Source: an uncultured Flavobacteriales bacterium (GTDB lineage: Bacteria > Bacteroidota > Bacteroidia > Flavobacteriales_E > Vicingaceae). Taken from it: a stretch of 64,000 bases of DNA. The notes beneath the pieces are model-generated. The model did not search any database and was not told where the DNA came from. It saw only the letters and a list, made by a program, of their open reading frames with translations. The DNA lies in NCBI GenBank assembly GCA_905479995.1, contig CAJQON010000030.1, positions 78,779 through 142,778 of the forward strand, in the 5' to 3' direction. Below are positions 1-11,000 of the stretch, in pieces; position 1 is the first letter of the stretch; every line of letters starts with the position of its first letter. The position numbers and the translations under genes are program-made.

Positions 1-35
1 TGAGCTGTAGTATGTGACAATAGAATATCCAAAAC

Positions 36-1109
36 TTACGCAATTAATGAATTGTAATAATCCAAAGATGCTTCGATTATCTTTTTATCAACTGTTTGAT
101 TGATGATTCCTTCGCCCACATTACTCAACAATGAAAAGTTAATGTCCTCATTTTCATTTTTTTTGTCATTCTCCATTAATGCAATCAACATTGGATACAA
201 CTCTTTTTCAATTATATAAGGCTTGTAAAACTCTAATACGGTATAACAAACATCTTCAAGTTGAGCCATTTCTAACCCACAAGACCTATAGGAAATGTAT
301 GCCTCACAAATCATCCCAATGGCAATAGATTCACCATGTAAAAGAGGTGATTTGTCATTTTCTAAAGAGTAACTTTCTAGTGCATGTCCAACAGTATGAC
401 CAAAATTGAGCAACTTCCTTTCACCCTTTTCCAAAGGATCAGAAAGTACAATCTTGTTTTTTATTTTTACAGAAGTCGTAATCAACATTTCCCATTGATT
501 GTCTTCAAACAACATCCCTCCTTTTAATTCTTCCCAATAATTGCTATCACAAATTAATGCATGTTTTAATGCTTCAGCATAACCCGAAAGCATTTGACGT
601 TTATCTAAGGTCTTTAAAAAGTTAGGGTTAATAAATACTCCTTTTGGCTCTTTAAATAAACCTATCATGTTTTTTAATCCTTCAAAATCTACGCCTACTT
701 TACCTCCAACAGAAGCATCAATTTGAGAAAGCAACGTGGTAGGAACATTAATAAAATCTATACCACGTTTATATGTCGAGGCAATAAAACCACCCATATC
801 GGTAATAACTCCTCCTCCTAAATTAACCAACAATGCTTTTCTATCTGCTTTATAATCGGATAAAGTTTTCCATATCTGGTAACAAATATCAAGTGTTTTA
901 TTCTCCTCTCCGCTATCTATTTCTATAATTTCTGCTCCTTGAAGCATTTCAACATTGGCAATTAATTCCGTAGCACAATTACTCAAAGTGTTTTCATCTA
1001 CCAAAATAAATAGTTTACTTGGAGCCAAACGAACCAAAATTTCATTTAAACAAACAAGTACTTCGTTGCCAATAAATACTTCGGAATTAGTAGTACTAAT
1101 TTTCTCCAT
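36..1109 (-). CDS. aroB: 3-dehydroquinate synthase
   Basis: Cytosolic NAD- and metal-dependent enzyme that converts DAHP to 3-dehydroquinate in the second step of the shikimate pathway. The 357 residues match the usual family length. The NAD-binding GGG lies at 98-100 (LGGGVITDMGGF). The metal ligands expected in this family are visible as Glu179 (GYAEALKH), His238 (NFGHTVGH) and His258 (LLHGES). It is divergent from the proline dehydrogenase gene, with 116 bp between the two starts. The stop lies 36 bases from the window edge, so any gene downstream of it is out of view. Identification is secure. Confidence 0.97.
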   Translation of the reverse strand: MEKISTTNSEVFIGNEVLVCLNEILVRLAPSKLFILVDENTLSNCATELIANVEMLQGAEIIEIDSGEENKTLDICYQIWKTLSDYKADRKALLVNLGGGVITDMGGFIASTYKRGIDFINVPTTLLSQIDASVGGKVGVDFEGLKNMIGLFKEPKGVFINPNFLKTLDKRQMLSGYAEALKHALICDSNYWEELKGGMLFEDNQWEMLITTSVKIKNKIVLSDPLEKGERKLLNFGHTVGHALESYSLENDKSPLLHGESIAIGMICEAYISYRSCGLEMAQLEDVCYTVLEFYKPYIIEKELYPMLIALMENDKKNENEDINFSLLSNVGEGIINQTVDKKIIEASLDYYNSLIA

Positions 1110-1225
1110 TTTTTAATAGAATCAGTAAACAATTAATAATGTGTAAAAATAGCTTATTTATGATGGAGTAAAATCATATTTTGTACTAATTTCGTGAGGT
1201 AATATTTTAGCATAATTTTATTCTA

Positions 1226-2386
1226 ATGGATTTTAACAACACCGAAATAGCTTTTTCGGGAATGAGCAACAAAGATTTAAAGCGCAGTTATTGGCTTTTT
1301 AAAATTATTGGCTGGAATTGGTTAATTAGCATCAGTCCTTTGCTTTTAAAAATTTTTATGCCTCTTTGGTTTCCTGTCCCCATAATAAAAGCTACTATTT
1401 TTAAGCAATTTTGTGGCGGTGAAAGTATTGACGATTGCCAAAAAACAATAGAAAAATTAAGTCAACAAAATGTCAATACCATTTTAGATTATTCCGTTGA
1501 AGGAATTGAAGATGAAGCTATTTTTGATGCAAATGTTAAAGAAGCGTTGAATGCGATTAAAAAAGCAAAAAACAATCCGAACATACCATTTAGCGTATTT
1601 AAAGTAACTGGTTTTGGACGATTTGATTTGTTAGAAAAGATCAATTCTAAAAAAGAATTGTCTGCAAACGAAACACAAGATTTTGAGACTATAAAAGGAA
1701 GAATTGACGAAATGTGCCAGTATGCTTTTGACAATGACATTCCCATTTTTATTGATGCAGAAGAAACTTGGATACAAGATACTATAGATGACATTGCGCT
1801 AGAAATGATGCGCAAATACAATACAAGTAAAGCTATTATTTACAATACCACTCAATTTTACCGCTGGGACAGACTAACCTATTTACAAGAATTAAAACAG
1901 GTTGCCGAAAAAGAAGGTTTTTACTTGGGAATTAAATTGGTTAGAGGCGCTTATATTGAAAAGGAACGAGAACGGGCAGCAAAAATGGGATACAAAGACC
2001 CAATGCAGTCCACCAAAATCAATACTGACAAAGATTTCAATTTGGCTTTAAAATATTGCATTGAGAACATTTCGCGTATATCGTTTTGTTGTGGGTCTCA
2101 TAATGAAGAAAGCTCAACTTACCTTGCTCAATTAATGAAAGACCATCAAATATCATCAAACGACAGCAGAATTTACTTTGCTCAATTGCTCGGAATGAGC
2201 GACCATATTAGCATGAATATGAGTGCTGCAAATTACAACATAGCAAAATATGTACCTTATGGGCCAGTAAAAAAAGTAACTCCTTATCTCATCCGAAGAG
2301 CGCAAGAAAACACCTCTGTTGCTGGTCAAACTGGCCGAGAGCTTTCATTAATACTGAAAGAGCAAGCACGCAGAAAAGCGAGCTAA
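1226..2386 (+). CDS. Proline dehydrogenase (PRODH)
   Basis: FAD-dependent enzyme that oxidises L-proline to pyrroline-5-carboxylate, feeding proline carbon toward glutamate and electrons into the quinone pool. The family signatures are present: KLVRGAY at 237-243 and RRAQENTSVAGQTGREL at about 357-373. At 386 residues it is a stand-alone monofunctional PRODH, not the PutA fusion, so the P5C dehydrogenase must be encoded elsewhere. Residues 24-58 contain a hydrophobic stretch, consistent with membrane association. The lnt gene starts 20 bp downstream on the same strand and is probably cotranscribed. Confidence 0.95.
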   Translation: MDFNNTEIAFSGMSNKDLKRSYWLFKIIGWNWLISISPLLLKIFMPLWFPVPIIKATIFKQFCGGESIDDCQKTIEKLSQQNVNTILDYSVEGIEDEAIFDANVKEALNAIKKAKNNPNIPFSVFKVTGFGRFDLLEKINSKKELSANETQDFETIKGRIDEMCQYAFDNDIPIFIDAEETWIQDTIDDIALEMMRKYNTSKAIIYNTTQFYRWDRLTYLQELKQVAEKEGFYLGIKLVRGAYIEKERERAAKMGYKDPMQSTKINTDKDFNLALKYCIENISRISFCCGSHNEESSTYLAQLMKDHQISSNDSRIYFAQLLGMSDHISMNMSAANYNIAKYVPYGPVKKVTPYLIRRAQENTSVAGQTGRELSLILKEQARRKAS

Positions 2387-2406
2387 TTTTTTCATTACAT
2401 TTACTT

Positions 2407-4026
2407 ATGCTAAAACTTAAACTTACCGGATTATCAATTTTAGGCGGCTTGCTTATGGGTATAAGCTGGCCAGCAACAGGGAATTTAGCCCCGCTGTTTT
2501 TTGTTGCATTAATTCCACTCTTATTTGTGGAATATACGGTATGCCAGAATTCCGATCAACTAAAATCTAGGCATTTATATTGGTTTGCTTTTATTGGATT
2601 TTTAACTTTTAATACTTACACCACTTGGTGGATATGGAACGCCTCGGAAGCAGGAATGCTGATGGCTGTAATTTTAAACTCCATTTTTATGGGTATTATC
2701 TTTTTATGGTTTCACTCCATTAAAAAGAATTTTGGCAATAGAAAAGGATACTTAGCCCTCATTTTTTTATGGATTGCTTTTGAATGGAATCATTACGACT
2801 GGGAGTTTTCTCATCCGTGGTCTACCTTTGGAAATACTTTTGCCAACTACACCGAATTGATTCAATGGTATGAATATACCGGAGTATTGGGAGGAACGTT
2901 ATGGGTTTTATTAACCAACATCTTAATTTTTGAAGTTTTTAGGAAGGTGGTAATCCTTGGAAATTCATTTAAAACTGAAGCGAAGACAATTGCATTAATT
3001 TCAGCAATTATTGTTTTTCCTATTTGCATTTCAATGGTAATGTATCTCAACTTTGAAGAAAAAGATAATCCAACAGAAATAGTATTAATTCAACCCAACA
3101 TTGATCCTTATACCGAAAAATTTGGAACAATGAGTGAAGCAGAACAGGTGGATCGAATTTTATCGTTGGCTAGAACAAAAATCACTGCCAACACCAAATA
3201 TGTTATTGCTCCAGAAACTGCAATTCCTAGAGGATCTATTGAAGCAGAACTAGAATACAATTACGGCATTGTAAAAATTAGAGAATTAATAGCCGAGTTT
3301 CCTCATATCCAATTTTTAATTGGAGCTTCTACTTATATCAATTATCAAAAAGGCGGACCAAAACCAACGGTTTCTGCAAGACAAAATCCACAAACAAAAA
3401 TTTGGTATGATGCGTTTAATTCAGCACTTCTTCTCGACAATTCACCTGGCATTCAAATTTACCACAAATCGAAATTGGTTTTAGGTGTGGAACGTTTGCC
3501 TTTTGCAAAACTACTAGCTCCTCTAGAAGATGTTGCCATTAATTTAGGCGGAACTTTTGGTAGCCTAGGAACTGCAGCTGAAGCCGAAATTTTTAATGCT
3601 GAAGCTGATGTTGCTATTGCTCCTATTATTTGCTATGAGTCTATTTATGGCGATTACTTTGGCGATTTTGTATCTAAAGGAGCTAACTTAATGGTTATTA
3701 TTACAAATGATGGTTGGTGGGAAGATACTCCTGGATACCAACAACATTTATCGTATGCACGCTTAAGAGCAATAGAAAGCAGACGAAGTATTGCGCGATC
3801 GGCCAATACTGGTATTTCCTGCTTTATTAATCAACGAGGCGATGTTTCTTTACCAACCAAATGGTGGCAACAAGATGTTATTAATGGAACTATAAACAGC
3901 AATAATAAACAAACTATTTACACAACGTATGGTGATTATATCGGCAGAATTTTTGCCGCAATTGCTGTCATTATGCTGTTGTGGAACTGGGTGTTTATTG
4001 CCAAACGTAAATTTGGAAACCTTTAA
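2407..4026 (+). CDS. lnt: Apolipoprotein N-acyltransferase
   Basis: Integral inner-membrane enzyme that adds the third acyl chain to the N-terminal cysteine of lipoproteins. The N-terminal half (to about residue 215) has six or more hydrophobic segments. The C-terminal half is a nitrilase-type (CN hydrolase) domain with a recognisable catalytic triad: Glu270 (APETAIPRG), Lys354 (YHKSKLVLGVE) and Cys409 (ICYESIYGDYF). A last hydrophobic segment follows near residue 515. The length of 539 is slightly above the E. coli enzyme. It sits 20 bp after the proline dehydrogenase gene, with no functional link that I can see. Its presence fits the many lipoproteins encoded in this window. Confidence 0.95.
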   Translation: MLKLKLTGLSILGGLLMGISWPATGNLAPLFFVALIPLLFVEYTVCQNSDQLKSRHLYWFAFIGFLTFNTYTTWWIWNASEAGMLMAVILNSIFMGIIFLWFHSIKKNFGNRKGYLALIFLWIAFEWNHYDWEFSHPWSTFGNTFANYTELIQWYEYTGVLGGTLWVLLTNILIFEVFRKVVILGNSFKTEAKTIALISAIIVFPICISMVMYLNFEEKDNPTEIVLIQPNIDPYTEKFGTMSEAEQVDRILSLARTKITANTKYVIAPETAIPRGSIEAELEYNYGIVKIRELIAEFPHIQFLIGASTYINYQKGGPKPTVSARQNPQTKIWYDAFNSALLLDNSPGIQIYHKSKLVLGVERLPFAKLLAPLEDVAINLGGTFGSLGTAAEAEIFNAEADVAIAPIICYESIYGDYFGDFVSKGANLMVIITNDGWWEDTPGYQQHLSYARLRAIESRRSIARSANTGISCFINQRGDVSLPTKWWQQDVINGTINSNNKQTIYTTYGDYIGRIFAAIAVIMLLWNWVFIAKRKFGNL

Positions 4027-4034
4027 TCAATAGC

Positions 4035-4400
4035 TTATTCTTCTATTTCTTTAGGCTTAGATTCATTTAACTCAACCTGCTCTGCGGTAAGTTTCACAAC
4101 TACGCTTTCGTAAATCCCTTTCATTATTAAAGGGTCTTTACAGTAAAACGCCAAGTTTTCATTAAACTCTTCAGCCGATATTTGCTGACGTTCGTACACT
4201 TTATTAAATTCTGTGCTCAAATCTTCTTTTACACCTTTGGTAGCCGATTTAAACTTAATTGTGGCTTGTGCTTTTTCCATCTCTACTAACACTTTTATCA
4301 TTTTTGGTTTACTCCAAATTCCTTCGGGCTGAACTTGTTCACTCGAGCAAGCAAACAAACCAAAAAACAAAACGAGATATGATATTTTAAGCAGTTTCAT
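4035..4400 (-). CDS. DUF4296-type lipoprotein
   Basis: Small (121 aa) predicted lipoprotein of unknown function. The signal peptide ends in the lipobox LFAC with Cys18 as lipid-anchor residue. The mature part is short, charged and mostly helical in appearance, with a MIKVLVEMEKAQATIKFK segment that resembles the DUF4296 family of Bacteroidota. It is convergent with lnt, separated by 8 bp. It lies downstream of another minus-strand lipoprotein gene, from which it is separated by a strong terminator hairpin only a few bases before its start. Confidence 0.7.
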   Translation of the reverse strand: MKLLKISYLVLFFGLFACSSEQVQPEGIWSKPKMIKVLVEMEKAQATIKFKSATKGVKEDLSTEFNKVYERQQISAEEFNENLAFYCKDPLIMKGIYESVVVKLTAEQVELNESKPKEIEE

Positions 4401-4409
4401 AGTATAAAA

Positions 4410-4440
4410 AACCCTGAAAATTTAGAAAAATTTCAGGGTT
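4410..4440 (-). terminator. Rho-independent terminator hairpin
   Basis: Arms AACCCTGAAA and TTTCAGGGTT flank a short AT-rich loop, followed on the minus strand by a T run. It ends the transcript of the 182-aa lipoprotein gene and lies about 10 bp before the start of the DUF4296 gene, so that gene would need readthrough or a promoter of its own. Confidence 0.8.
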
Positions 4441-4464
4441 CTTAATTTAATATTTTACGATTAA

Positions 4465-5013
4465 CTAAACTACTGCTTCTGGAGCAGCTGTTTTTAATGT
4501 TCTAGCAGCATCAAGCATTTTCTCAATCATCCCTGATCCAAACTCACCTTCCATAATATCTCTTACTTCGTAAATGTCTGAACCAACAACAGCTTTATAA
4601 AAGAAATGGTTTTGCGTTTTAACTCCTGAATCTGGTATGTCTTGAGTGTAAATTAAAGAATTTGCATCTTCTTTTAAAATCTCTGATTTAAATACTAGAT
4701 TATCCTTAAGATCAGCTTTTAACAACTCAATATCTCCTTCTCCAAACATAATTTCAATTCCGAACTCAGTTCCCACCAATATTTCTAACGCACCACTTTC
4801 TGTTAAAACTACTTCTGGAGCACCATGAATTTCAGCTTCAGGAACTAAAACCGTTAAGTTAAATCCCCACTCGTTTAAATTCAATTCTTCAAACCCTTTA
4901 AGGTTCACTGTTTCTGTAACAGTATTTTCTGGGTTTTCTGCATCTGAAGTTCCTCCACAACTAGTAACGAAAAGCACTGTAATAAGAGAGAATAAATATA
5001 TTAGTAGTTTCAT
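4465..5013 (-). CDS. Hypothetical lipoprotein, 182 aa
   Basis: I do not recognise the family. The N-terminus is a clear lipoprotein signal (VTSCGG, lipid Cys19). The mature protein is acidic and rich in short alternating hydrophobic stretches, which suggests a small beta-sheet domain facing the periplasm or cell surface. No catalytic motif is visible. It lies 55 bp downstream of the alpha-2-macroglobulin gene on the same strand and could be cotranscribed with it. A terminator follows it at 4410-4440. Confidence 0.65.
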   Translation of the reverse strand: MKLLIYLFSLITVLFVTSCGGTSDAENPENTVTETVNLKGFEELNLNEWGFNLTVLVPEAEIHGAPEVVLTESGALEILVGTEFGIEIMFGEGDIELLKADLKDNLVFKSEILKEDANSLIYTQDIPDSGVKTQNHFFYKAVVGSDIYEVRDIMEGEFGSGMIEKMLDAARTLKTAAPEAVV

Positions 5014-5068
5014 ATGAAATTATTTTATGAGCAAATATAAATTAAAAAAGTTATATGTTAAGCAATTA

Positions 5069-8000
5069 TCACTTCGATTTTACAATCAATCTTTCCCCTT
5101 TAGAATGTGCGGTAAACTCAGGAGCATACATACACTGAATACTGGTTATTCCGTTAGAAAAATTACCAGCCATATTCACTCTTAGCGGATATTCAAAAAC
5201 ATAAGTTCCCTTTGCTAAGAAATCAAAAAAGAAATTAGTTGAGGCATCTTTCGTGCTTTCGTAGTAACCTAATCCACCTTGATAACGATATCCAGAAAAA
5301 ACATTAATAGGTTCAAGTCCTGCTGCTCTCATATCTTTCATGTGAACATATTCCATATCTCGATCAACACGCAATTCTATTCTCACTTTAATTTTATCAC
5401 CAGGCACCAATTTAGTACCTGCAACTATTGGCAAAATTACTGGACCCGCAGCACTATTTTTTTGAACAAATAACGCTTTCTTCAATTTTAAAGGAGTCTC
5501 ATGTGGTGTAATCTTATCCAATTGTTCAAAATATTGCCAATACAATGCTCCCCAAGCAACTCCATCGTCCTTTTTAGTTACCGTTACATTACCCATTGAC
5601 GGAGTAATGGCCGATTTGCTCCACGCTGTTTTAAAATAACCTGTTCCTGCCTCCACTTTTACACCATCCATTTTTTTAGGGTCAATCACCTTGTTCCCTA
5701 CTTTAATTTCAACTAAGTCATCACTTGCCAATAAATCAGAACCACTTAACAGCAATGCATAACAAGCTTCTGTTGTTGCTTTAGTTGTCTTCCAATCTTG
5801 TGTTTGTTTTTGCTTCAACAACCAAACCTTCATGGCTTCAACACTTTCTTTATCATCCATCACCTCATCAAAAGCCTCAATTAATAAAGCCTGTGTTTCA
5901 ATTGGAGCCTGATACCAATAGTATCCTCCTTTATTGTCTTTCCAATACATTCCTAACTCATCGTTATTAATAGCATTTTCTTTTAAGGAAGCCATAATTT
6001 TATGCTCAACATGAATACCTGTTTTCGGTTGTAAATCCCTATGCAAGGTTAATGCGATCATTCCTTGCATGTAACGGCTTTTATTTAACCAATATTTTTG
6101 AGTTTGTTTGTGGTAATAATTGTAGGCTTCTTTGTTAGATGATTTTACTGGAACATCAGCTAAAAAGTAACTCCGGGCATATAAATACTGAATGATTTCA
6201 TAGTTTAAATAATCTTTTTCTAAGTCAGCACTGTACTTTTTTAACCGTTTGTAATCCTCATTAATTCTATCATCTAAATACAACACCGCTTTTTTAACCA
6301 TGCTCCAGGTTTTGGCATTTTTTCTAATATTTTGCACTCCCAAGTTATCCAAATGACCCATTCCAGTAACAATGTGCTGTGTCATGTACCTACTCTCTGG
6401 CATCCCTTTAAACCAAGTCCAGCCGCCATTAGATACTTGCAGTTGTTCCAGCTTTTTTAATGCTTTACCCAATTCATTGTTCATTTTATTCAAATCAAAC
6501 AATAGTCCAACTCTTCGCTTTCTTTCCGATTCATTTTGAGAAGCCAACACCCAAGGTGTTTCTTCTAAAACCAACGCTTTTAACTCTTGATTTTTTTCAA
6601 GATTAGATAGAAATGAAGCTGGACTGCTATTTTTCCAACTTTCAAATACTGCTGAAATTTTAGGATTAGACTGAGCAATATGTGCTGCTATCGCATTGGC
6701 ATAAAATCGACTAAAGGTTTGCTCTGCACATTCGTAAGGATACTCCATTAAATAAGGTAACGCTTGAATAGCATACCATGCCGGATTTGAAGTAAACTCT
6801 AATGTTAAACTGTGGTGTTTTAGTGAAGCAGAACTTGCTGAACCTAACAGCTTATTGAATTTAAAATTGGTCACTCCTTTTCCTCTAACTGGTAAAGGCA
6901 TCGATTCTGTTACCAACATTCTATTGGTTAATACCGGAATAGCCATTTCTTCTCCATCAGTAAAGTTACCTGCTTTAGCCACAACTTTATATGTAATTGC
7001 CGAAAACCCTTCTGGAATATTAATTTGCCAACTCACTTGAGTGCTCTTTCCTTGCTCAACTTTAAACGAAACCTTTTCTGCACTTTGAAGAACCGTGCTC
7101 GAAATTTGTTTCATGGTTAAGGCATCGTAAAAGAAAACTTGAGCATCACCCAACAAATCTTTATCGGATAAGTTGGTAATTTTTGAACTAAAAGTCATTT
7201 GATCGCTTTCTCTAAAAAAACGTGGTGCATTTGGATAAACCATTAAATCCTTTTGAGTCACCGTTTCACCATAAAGCATCCCTGTTTTTAAATCTTTGGT
7301 ATGTGCCAATCCCATAAATTTCCATCGGGTTAAAGATTCAGGTATGGTAAATTCAATAATTACCTCTCCCAAACTATTGGTGGCTAAGTGTGGATAGAAA
7401 AATGCCGTTTCGTTGAAGTTTTTTCGAGCTTTTACTTCAGCCAAATCAATATTTCCTTCTTTAGTTTTATCATCAACAAAGCTAGAAGCATTTGATACTG
7501 AAGCAATGGCATCTCTTTTCACTTTCGGGCTTGAATTTTTCATCGATTTATCACCTCTTACAGATTCTTCAGTAACCTCTTCCATTTCGTCTTCAGAGTA
7601 TAACATTCCCCCACTAACATTCCTATTATCCTCCCATGAGTAGCGACCTCCATAGTAATAGCCAAACCAATTTAATTTGTCATAAATTTTACTTCGAACA
7701 AATGACATACTAGGGTTCCAATGACTTGAAAATAATTGAGAGTTGGTTGCCGAAAATGAACTATTATTCTGCCAATTTCTGTTCGTATAATTATAATGAT
7801 GCACATTTAACCCCCAATAATTTGGTTTAAACGCATCTAACGATGCATCATATAAAGCAGCTACCATTTCGGCCGCAACCTTTTCGCCTTTATTGCCTTT
7901 AATTTTTACTTTCCACGTTTCTTTTTGTCCTGGCAGCAATTTATTTCTAAAGGTTTCAAACTCCAACTTAAGTTGTTTATTGCTATGCGGAACATTAACG

Positions 8001-11000
8001 GTTGACTGATAAGTGAACGACCTGCCATGTTTTACAAATGTAAAATAGACCTGAAAGTTTCCTCGATGCTTTTCTAAAATAGGAATACTAACTTTTTGTT
8101 GGCTTGCACTTAATTTAATCCACTGTTTTTTTACAATGTTATTTTGATGTTCAACCTCATACCAAACCTCAACATCTTTTGCTGCCGAAGCAATTAAAAA
8201 TTCTGCATTTTCGCCTGGTTCGCCCTTAATTTTTAACGGAATAAATGAAGCTATTTGGTTTGTTGATGAGTGTTTCTCAAATTCGTTAAAAACCGTAAAG
8301 TATTTAATCGCCTTAACCTCTTGTCCAAACTTATCCTTGCCTATTGCTTCTATAACATAGTAACCTGTTTCCCACTCAGGAAGATGAAAAAGTTCTAATG
8401 ATTTTTGGTTAGCAGTATTAAAATTATGATCATATACTTTAATATGCTTTTCCCATTTGTACTTGTTATTCTCGTCTTCATATTCATCTAAAGGAAAATG
8501 CTTTTCAAATACCTCTTTATCCATAAAATGGATATCTGATTTATCCCACAAGGATTTTCGATATATATTACTTGGCATTTTCAGCGCCCAAACTTTAACA
8601 TTCCCTTCAGCCGACTCATGTACCCCATTTAAATTAGTAGTGGTAAATTTAATGGTGTCTATTCCATTTTTATTTACATTTTCTGGAATACTAATATTAA
8701 TATTTAAGGCATTGTAACCAACGTTAACATAAGTAGAAGAACTATGCGTTTCTCCATTAATATCAATTACATCAGCATAAATTTTATACGAGTAAGTTGG
8801 TGAATACTTTTTATGAATAGATTGATCTGGTTGGGCAATGAAATCAATTTTAAATTCACCATTATCATCCGTTTTGGTTGTTCCATTCTTTAGCTCTTTT
8901 TCTCGTGAATAAGGCGAAAAACCCCAATAGTATCTGCACCAATAAGGAAATTCAGCATCTCTTACCACCCTATAGTTTACTTCTGCTCCATCTAATACTG
9001 CTCCAGAATATGTCTTGGCATTCCCTACTACATTTACTTTTTCATCTAGTTTATATGTTCCTTTTATTGGATTAAATTTTACCTCAAATTTTGGCCGTTT
9101 ATATTCTTCAACCGAAATGTATTGATATCCATTCCCATCCGATAAACGCATTTGACCATTTAAACCATTATTGGGTGCTACAAAAGAGCCACTATACGTT
9201 CCGTACTCATTAGTGGTTAATAAAAGCCCACCTACTTTTTGACCATTTACATCGTAAAATACAACGTTGGATGAAAAGTTTGCCTTGATCTTGTTTTTGT
9301 TTCTTCCATCTGATTCCAATACAATTCCTTTAAAGTAAATTGTTTGGCCTGGACGATAAATAGCCCTATCGGTAAAAAAAACTGTTTTGGTCTGGCTTTT
9401 TCTACTCCTCCCATAACGGTATTGATAGTGCGAACTTTCGTTATTGAACCGATCATCACCAATCGACAAATCTGCATAAAAATTTTGGTTATTAGCATTT
9501 GGTAATACTTTAAAAAAACCATTGTCATCTGTTATTTTTGTACCTAAAGATTTTGTCACACGTCTTCTTACATCATAATCATATTTTTTGTAGTACAAAC
9601 TGGCTTTAACTCCAGCAATCGGTACTCCTTTGTTACGATCCAACACAAAAAAATCAACATCTCCTTTCTCATTGGTTCTAGATAAATAGCTTAAATTGGT
9701 TACCCAAAAAGGATTTACAGCTACTGCTTCCTTTTCTTTCGTAAATTTTTCGGTTGTTCCTGTAAGCAGTAAATAAAAGCCTTTGGTTAATGCATCTATT
9801 TTTATGTCGCCACTGTGCTCCCTAAAATCTCCGTCATTGGGCAAACTATCTGTCCATTCTGTAACTGTTTTAGCCGCTCTAATCTTCTCAAATCGATCAT
9901 CGTAGTTTAGGTTTTTATTCCATGCACTGAAATCATCAAAGTTTACTTGTACTATTTTGTAATAAACTTTTCTAAAGTTTTTAAAAGTTAACTGAGCTCT
10001 AATTGGTTGGTTGGGTACATTTGCTTTTTCAATTTTAACTTTTAATGCTTTCGTCTCTATGTTTAATTTTAGCTGTTTACACAAGTCAGCTCCATAACTT
10101 CCGGGGTATTTATTAATCGCATTCTTACACAAGGTAACTGCAGTTTTTAAATCCCATTTATACTTTAATGGGTCAGAAAATTTATAGGCGTTACCTCTCG
10201 ATTGATAAATTTTAGCCATTTCGCACACAATTTCTGCAGCAGAAGAATGTTTTGGATGTTGCTTATATAAACTTGTTACTGCATTATAATAAAGCGTATC
10301 TGAATTTTCAAATAAAGCATTATTTCGCACAAACTTTAAGCGTTTTAGCTCGATATCTATTAATGCTTTTGGATTAGAATCGGGAATATGATTTACGGTT
10401 AAGTTTTGAAGAATCTGCAATGCATAATATTTCAATGACATCGAATCTTTAGTCTGTATTTTGGTTAAAACAAACTGATCATAAGGCATTATATAAGAAG
10501 AATCATCTAATACAAATTCATCAATTGGTCGAGTTAAATTTGTTTCTTCATTTATAAAATAATCTGCTGCTCTGTGCGCTAAAAAGTCATACAAATAAGG
10601 ACGATAAGCTCTTGCATTGTTTGCTGAAATAATTTCGTCAAACGTTTCAACAGGTGTCCGTTTTAAACTATCAATATTTACAAGTGACAACATATAATGC
10701 TTTATGCTTGCATCAGTAATCTGTGCAACACTCCATGTATTAATATCCGTATTATCAAAGTTTACCGTTTGAGACCTGTTCTGAAATTTCCATCGATTAT
10801 TTTGGTAAAACATATGGTACATTTCTGCAATAATAGAATGCAACAGAGGCTTTAACGGATATTTTGCCCGACTAGCCTCCAAGTTCAACTCATTTATTGT
10901 AGCCACAAATGCCCCTTCCTCTATTTTACTTTGAAATTTTGCTTTAACAATTAAGGCCTTAATAATTTGCTCGTGACTGTTTTCTTTCTTTGATTTTTCA